DNA of 64,000 nucleotides. Source: Nocardia vinacea (GTDB lineage Bacteria > Actinomycetota > Actinomycetes > Mycobacteriales > Mycobacteriaceae). The position numbers were made by a program, and so were the translations under genes. The notes beneath the pieces were generated by a model. That model searched no databases, had not been told where the DNA came from, and worked only from the letters and a program-made list of their open reading frames with translations. Of the stretch, positions 60,734-64,000 are shown piece by piece. The DNA lies in contig NZ_CP109149.1 of NCBI RefSeq assembly GCF_035920345.1, forward strand, positions 4,092,001 through 4,156,000, given 5' to 3'. Numbering within the stretch: the first letter of the stretch is position 1; every line of letters begins with the position of its first letter.

Positions 60734-63700
60734 GTGTCACGATCCCACCCGACTGGCCAGACTGGCTGACGCGCTGGGTGATCGGCCACTTCCCGGTCGG
60801 TAAACCCAAAGATATCCGCGCCGCGGCCGACGCCTGGGTGCGCTCGGCCGAGCGTCTCACCGTTACCCTGCGACACCTCGAGCGACTCGCACAGGAAGTG
60901 CCCGCGGCAATCCAGAGCGAGGCGGGCGAGGCGATCCAGCGACAGCTGAAGACCGAGATCGCCAACACGCGCAATCAAATCGAATTCTCCGACGGCATGG
61001 CCACCCTGCTCTACGACTCGGCCAACGCCATCGAACTCGAGCAGTACATCGTCATCGGTATCGGGGCCGTCCTACTCGCCAACCTGCTCATCGATACCGC
61101 CGTACCGATGAAAGCCGCCAGCGACCGCATCGCCGCCGATGTCGCCGCCACCGCCGCCCGCCGCGACACCTCCATGTTCCTATTCCAACGCATCGCCGCC
61201 TTCGCGGGCCGATACCCGCACATGGCGCTCGCCATTCGCGCGACCATCATGGGCGCGGTCTCCATGGGTGGCGTCGTCGCCGGTGCGCAATACGCCCAGA
61301 TCGTCCAGGGCCACGGCAAACCCGGGCGCCGCACCACTATGGATTGGGGCCAGGTGGGGGTGGCGGCGACCGCCGGTGGCGCCGGCGGCCTGGTCGGCTC
61401 CCTGGCTACCGTCGCGGTGCTGCCCGCGCTCACCCGCATCGCGGCCAACGCCGCGACACCGGTGGGACGCACGACGGGACGGGTCGTCGCCATCATGCTG
61501 GCCAGCGCCACCGGTGGCGCCGCCGGTGGCGCCGGCGCCGCGGTTGTCGTATCCGAGCTCACCGGCACCGAACTCACCGGCCGATTCCTGGTCCAGATGA
61601 TGGCGATGGGTGGCGCCAGTGGCGCCATTGCGGGCATCGGCGCGGCGGTGCGCGCCACCCGAGCCATGAGCTCCGCCCGGCCTCCTGCGGGAACCGTCCC
61701 CGAGATCGGCGGATCCCGAGGCAGTGGCGACGGCCTCCCGGTCCGATCAGCGTCCGACTCGGCCAGGCCGCACAGCAGCGCCGACACACCCCGGCCGCGC
61801 GAGGAGACCATCCCCGAGACCAGCGGATCCCGGGACACCACTGGTGACGGTCACACACCTCGGCCGCACGAGGAGACCGTCGCCGAGATCAACGAACTCG
61901 GCAAGTCGTACGACGAGGCCTTCCGCCTACTCGATAACGGCGACACCCCACCGCCCGCGGATCCCAACCAACCACCGCCGGGCACGCCGCAGGCCCCGCC
62001 GGCATCGCCGACCTCCCCTGGCAAGTCATCCGAACCCGGCCACGGCTGGAGTTCTTGGGATATGGCACTGCAACAACTCACCGAAGGCACATACACATCC
62101 GCGCCGCACGACCCCATGGCCGCACCGGGCGGCTCGTCGTCGACCAATCTTCCGGGCACCGCCCAATTCCACAGCAGCCGACCCGAGTCTCCGCAGATGA
62201 GCCTCGCCGGAACCATTCTCGCCGCGGAGGGCCAGCCCAACGCCACACCGGGATCGGTGATGACGATGAATGCCAACCCCCATGTCGAGAACAACACCCA
62301 TATGGGCACCGCCAAGGATTTCACCGGCACCGGCGGCGGCAACGGGCCCGGAGTCACGGCGGGACCGCCTGTCACACACGGAAATTCGCCGACTGGAGGC
62401 GGACCCGGCGGGCGCCCGCCGGGACACGGGGCAGGCGAACTACCGCCCAACCCCGACGAGCCCAGCCCCCTCGACCTCGACTTCTTCGATTTCGAGTCGA
62501 ATTTCAACGAGCCCGCCACACCAACCGGTACCTCCCCTGCCGCGACACCGCACACCGCAGGCACCACCCCGGTCGAACCGGGGATGGGCACTGGGCCCGG
62601 TTCGACACCGTCGGGCAGTTCGACGGAGGCGCAGAGCCCTACCGCACAGGTGGGTGCAACGGCTGGTACCGGCGGCGCACCGGCTCCCACGCCTGTGGCC
62701 AACACACCTCACGCCACGCCGCAGGCCAACCCTCCCCAACAACCCCACGCCAACCCACAAGGCGCGCAAGCCAACACACCACAACCCCAGGCCACACCAC
62801 AAGCCAACGCGCCCCAACCGCAGGCCGGACAAGCCAATCCACAACAACCGCAAGCCAACCCACCGGGCGGGCAAGCCACCCCGCAGGGCGGGCAGGCCAA
62901 CTCACCACAGCAGCCGCACGCCGCCACACCGAATCCCACTGCGGCAAACAACCTTGCAGCCCAAGCGATCCCACCAGCAGCACTGGCAGGCGCAGCGGCA
63001 CTGGGCGGGGATGACGCGTCGAATCCCGATGCCGCTGCCGGATTCTCGGCACCCGCGCCCGCGTTGTCCGGCGGTCAGCCCACCGATAACGACCAAACTC
63101 CCAGCGATCCCGAAGAATTCCCCGACCGCATCGGCACTGTCGTAACACCCCCGATGCCAAGCTACGTCCCCGCACAACCACAGGTGGACGAGTATCCGAA
63201 CAACGCACCCGACGAATTCACCCAACCCCAGGGCACCAGCTACAAGATCCCCGGCCAACCGGACGCGCCGGACGGCCCACCCCCCAACGCAATTCCGATC
63301 GTCCCGCACCCGTCGACCCCGGCTCTACCAGATACCGGACCTGCCATACCGCTGACCGACCGACCACAGGTCCCGATTCCCGACCACGCCGTCCCCGGCG
63401 CACCCGCCGAAAACGACCAGGACGGACAAAAACCCCGCGTACACGACTCCGAACCACCCCTACCCCGCCACGCCAACACCCCCGCACCACACCTGCCGGC
63501 CACACCCGCCGACCGGCCCACCGAACTCAACCCACCATCCCACTACGCCACCACACCCAACCCCGGAACCCCCGGCGCTCCAACAGATCCCAGCGCCGCT
63601 CCACGACTCGACCAGCACAGCACGAACTACATCCCACCCCTCACCACCGAACCCACGCGCGGCGGCGTTCCCCCAACCGCGCCCGCCGGACCCTTGCCGC

Positions 63701-64000
63701 AACCGGTGGTCCCCGCACGCCCGGTCCCAATGGCCCAAGCTTCGGTCGAGGCGCCCAAGAAACGCAAACGCAAAGCAGAAGCGCCACCACCCGAGCCACC
63801 CAAGCCGACGCCGAAACCGCCTGCGCCGATACCGATACCGACGGCACAACCCAGGCCCGACAGGCGCCCCCAACCGTTTACCTCACCGGTCCGCACGACC
63901 GTCACCAGACAGTCGGCACGCACCACGGGACGCGACCTGGCGCGCACTCTCGCCGGCCCCGCCAGTGCTGCCGCCGGTGCGATAACCCTCCCCGCGCTGA
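60730..64000 (+). CDS. Giant membrane and Pro/Gln-rich polymorphic-toxin-like protein (partial, runs off the window)
   Basis: At least 1,090 residues, open to the last base. Residues 1-100 are a helical WXG/PPE-like head (WPDWLTRWVIGHFPVGKPKD, ERLTVTLRHLERLAQEVPAA). Helices near 105 (YIVIGIGAVLLANLLIDTAV) and four Gly/Ala-rich helices to about residue 315 form a membrane region. Then come about 750 residues of low-complexity Pro/Gly/Thr/Gln-rich sequence, including QANPQQPQAN-type repeats around 62690-62940, and a KKRKRKAE basic patch near 63755. This layout matches nocardial secreted toxins whose effector domain is C-terminal; that end is outside the window. No stop codon was found in this frame from 60730 to 64000. 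Confidence 0.75.
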   Translation, partial: MSVTIPPDWPDWLTRWVIGHFPVGKPKDIRAAADAWVRSAERLTVTLRHLERLAQEVPAAIQSEAGEAIQRQLKTEIANTRNQIEFSDGMATLLYDSANAIELEQYIVIGIGAVLLANLLIDTAVPMKAASDRIAADVAATAARRDTSMFLFQRIAAFAGRYPHMALAIRATIMGAVSMGGVVAGAQYAQIVQGHGKPGRRTTMDWGQVGVAATAGGAGGLVGSLATVAVLPALTRIAANAATPVGRTTGRVVAIMLASATGGAAGGAGAAVVVSELTGTELTGRFLVQMMAMGGASGAIAGIGAAVRATRAMSSARPPAGTVPEIGGSRGSGDGLPVRSASDSARPHSSADTPRPREETIPETSGSRDTTGDGHTPRPHEETVAEINELGKSYDEAFRLLDNGDTPPPADPNQPPPGTPQAPPASPTSPGKSSEPGHGWSSWDMALQQLTEGTYTSAPHDPMAAPGGSSSTNLPGTAQFHSSRPESPQMSLAGTILAAEGQPNATPGSVMTMNANPHVENNTHMGTAKDFTGTGGGNGPGVTAGPPVTHGNSPTGGGPGGRPPGHGAGELPPNPDEPSPLDLDFFDFESNFNEPATPTGTSPAATPHTAGTTPVEPGMGTGPGSTPSGSSTEAQSPTAQVGATAGTGGAPAPTPVANTPHATPQANPPQQPHANPQGAQANTPQPQATPQANAPQPQAGQANPQQPQANPPGGQATPQGGQANSPQQPHAATPNPTAANNLAAQAIPPAALAGAAALGGDDASNPDAAAGFSAPAPALSGGQPTDNDQTPSDPEEFPDRIGTVVTPPMPSYVPAQPQVDEYPNNAPDEFTQPQGTSYKIPGQPDAPDGPPPNAIPIVPHPSTPALPDTGPAIPLTDRPQVPIPDHAVPGAPAENDQDGQKPRVHDSEPPLPRHANTPAPHLPATPADRPTELNPPSHYATTPNPGTPGAPTDPSAAPRLDQHSTNYIPPLTTEPTRGGVPPTAPAGPLPQPVVPARPVPMAQASVEAPKKRKRKAEAPPPEPPKPTPKPPAPIPIPTAQPRPDRRPQPFTSPVRTTVTRQSARTTGRDLARTLAGPASAAAGAITLPAL
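62690..62940. repeat. Degenerate QANPQ-type coding repeats
   Basis: Within the giant protein gene, short units encoding QANPPQQPHAN, QATPQANAPQPQAGQANPQ and similar are repeated with variation. The unit length varies (about 24-36 bases), so it is a low-complexity spacer rather than an array of separate elements. Confidence 0.7.

Noticed and set aside
62690..62940. Repeats resembling an array of short elements
   Set aside because: They are in-frame low-complexity codons (Gln-Ala-Asn-Pro) of the giant protein with variable unit length.

Overview
The window is high-GC actinobacterial DNA, most like Nocardia or a close relative such as Rhodococcus. Signs of this are F420-type LLM oxidoreductases, paired heteromeric-type acyl-CoA dehydrogenases, a CvnA-like sensor kinase, an AztABCD zinc importer, ESX/WXG100-type genes, and frequent GTG/TTG starts with 1-25 bp gene overlaps. 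No rRNA, tRNA, CRISPR array, complete insertion sequence or replication origin was recognised.

Region 1 (about 1-25.7 kb) holds mainly acyl-CoA catabolism. It has an FAD/NAD/2Fe-2S reductase, two AMP-forming acyl-CoA ligases, two acyl-CoA dehydrogenases, two enoyl-CoA hydratases, a CaiB-type CoA transferase, two LLM oxidoreductases, a two-subunit B12 acyl-CoA mutase, an SDR, a carboxymuconolactone-decarboxylase-like protein and a 3-hydroxyisobutyrate-dehydrogenase-like enzyme. Four divergent promoters in it carry versions of one short operator, AGAAT-N3-ATTCT, which suggests a single regulon. Unrelated genes interrupt the block: a threonine aldolase with an orphan ectoine synthase, an erythromycin-esterase family protein with a divergent MerR regulator, an alpha/beta hydrolase and a truncated haemoglobin. 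A MarR regulator closes the region.

Region 2 (26-36 kb) is an envelope and signalling block. A response regulator and histidine kinase are followed by two tandem GT39-like membrane glycosyltransferases, and phased CTGTG repeats lie at both promoters. Two repeat-rich surface or secreted proteins, a DUF2165-like membrane protein and a prolyl-4-hydroxylase-like oxygenase follow. Region 3 (36-46 kb) has a GntR regulator with a partial inositol operon (iolC, an aldolase-like gene, iolB) closed by a strong hairpin. After it comes a compact six-gene operon of a radical SAM enzyme, two paralogous ATP-grasp ligases, a divergent SDR, a histidine phosphatase and an MFS exporter. It looks like an uncharacterised small-molecule (peptide-like) pathway.

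Region 4 (46.4-51.3 kb) is a zinc-import locus: aztA diverges from aztB-aztC-aztD across a Zur-like box. The aztB reading frame runs without a stop into a lipoprotein-like, AztD-like domain. Region 5 (51.5-57 kb) carries an NAD(P)H oxidoreductase with its XRE regulator, tryptophan 2,3-dioxygenase, a PaaX-like regulator and gnd. Region 6 (57-64 kb) is a polymorphic-toxin or ESX-type locus: a two-domain immunity-like protein, a YbaB/EbfC protein, a WXG100-like protein with a degenerate metallopeptidase-like domain, and the first 1,090 residues of a giant membrane and proline-rich protein that runs off the end of the window.
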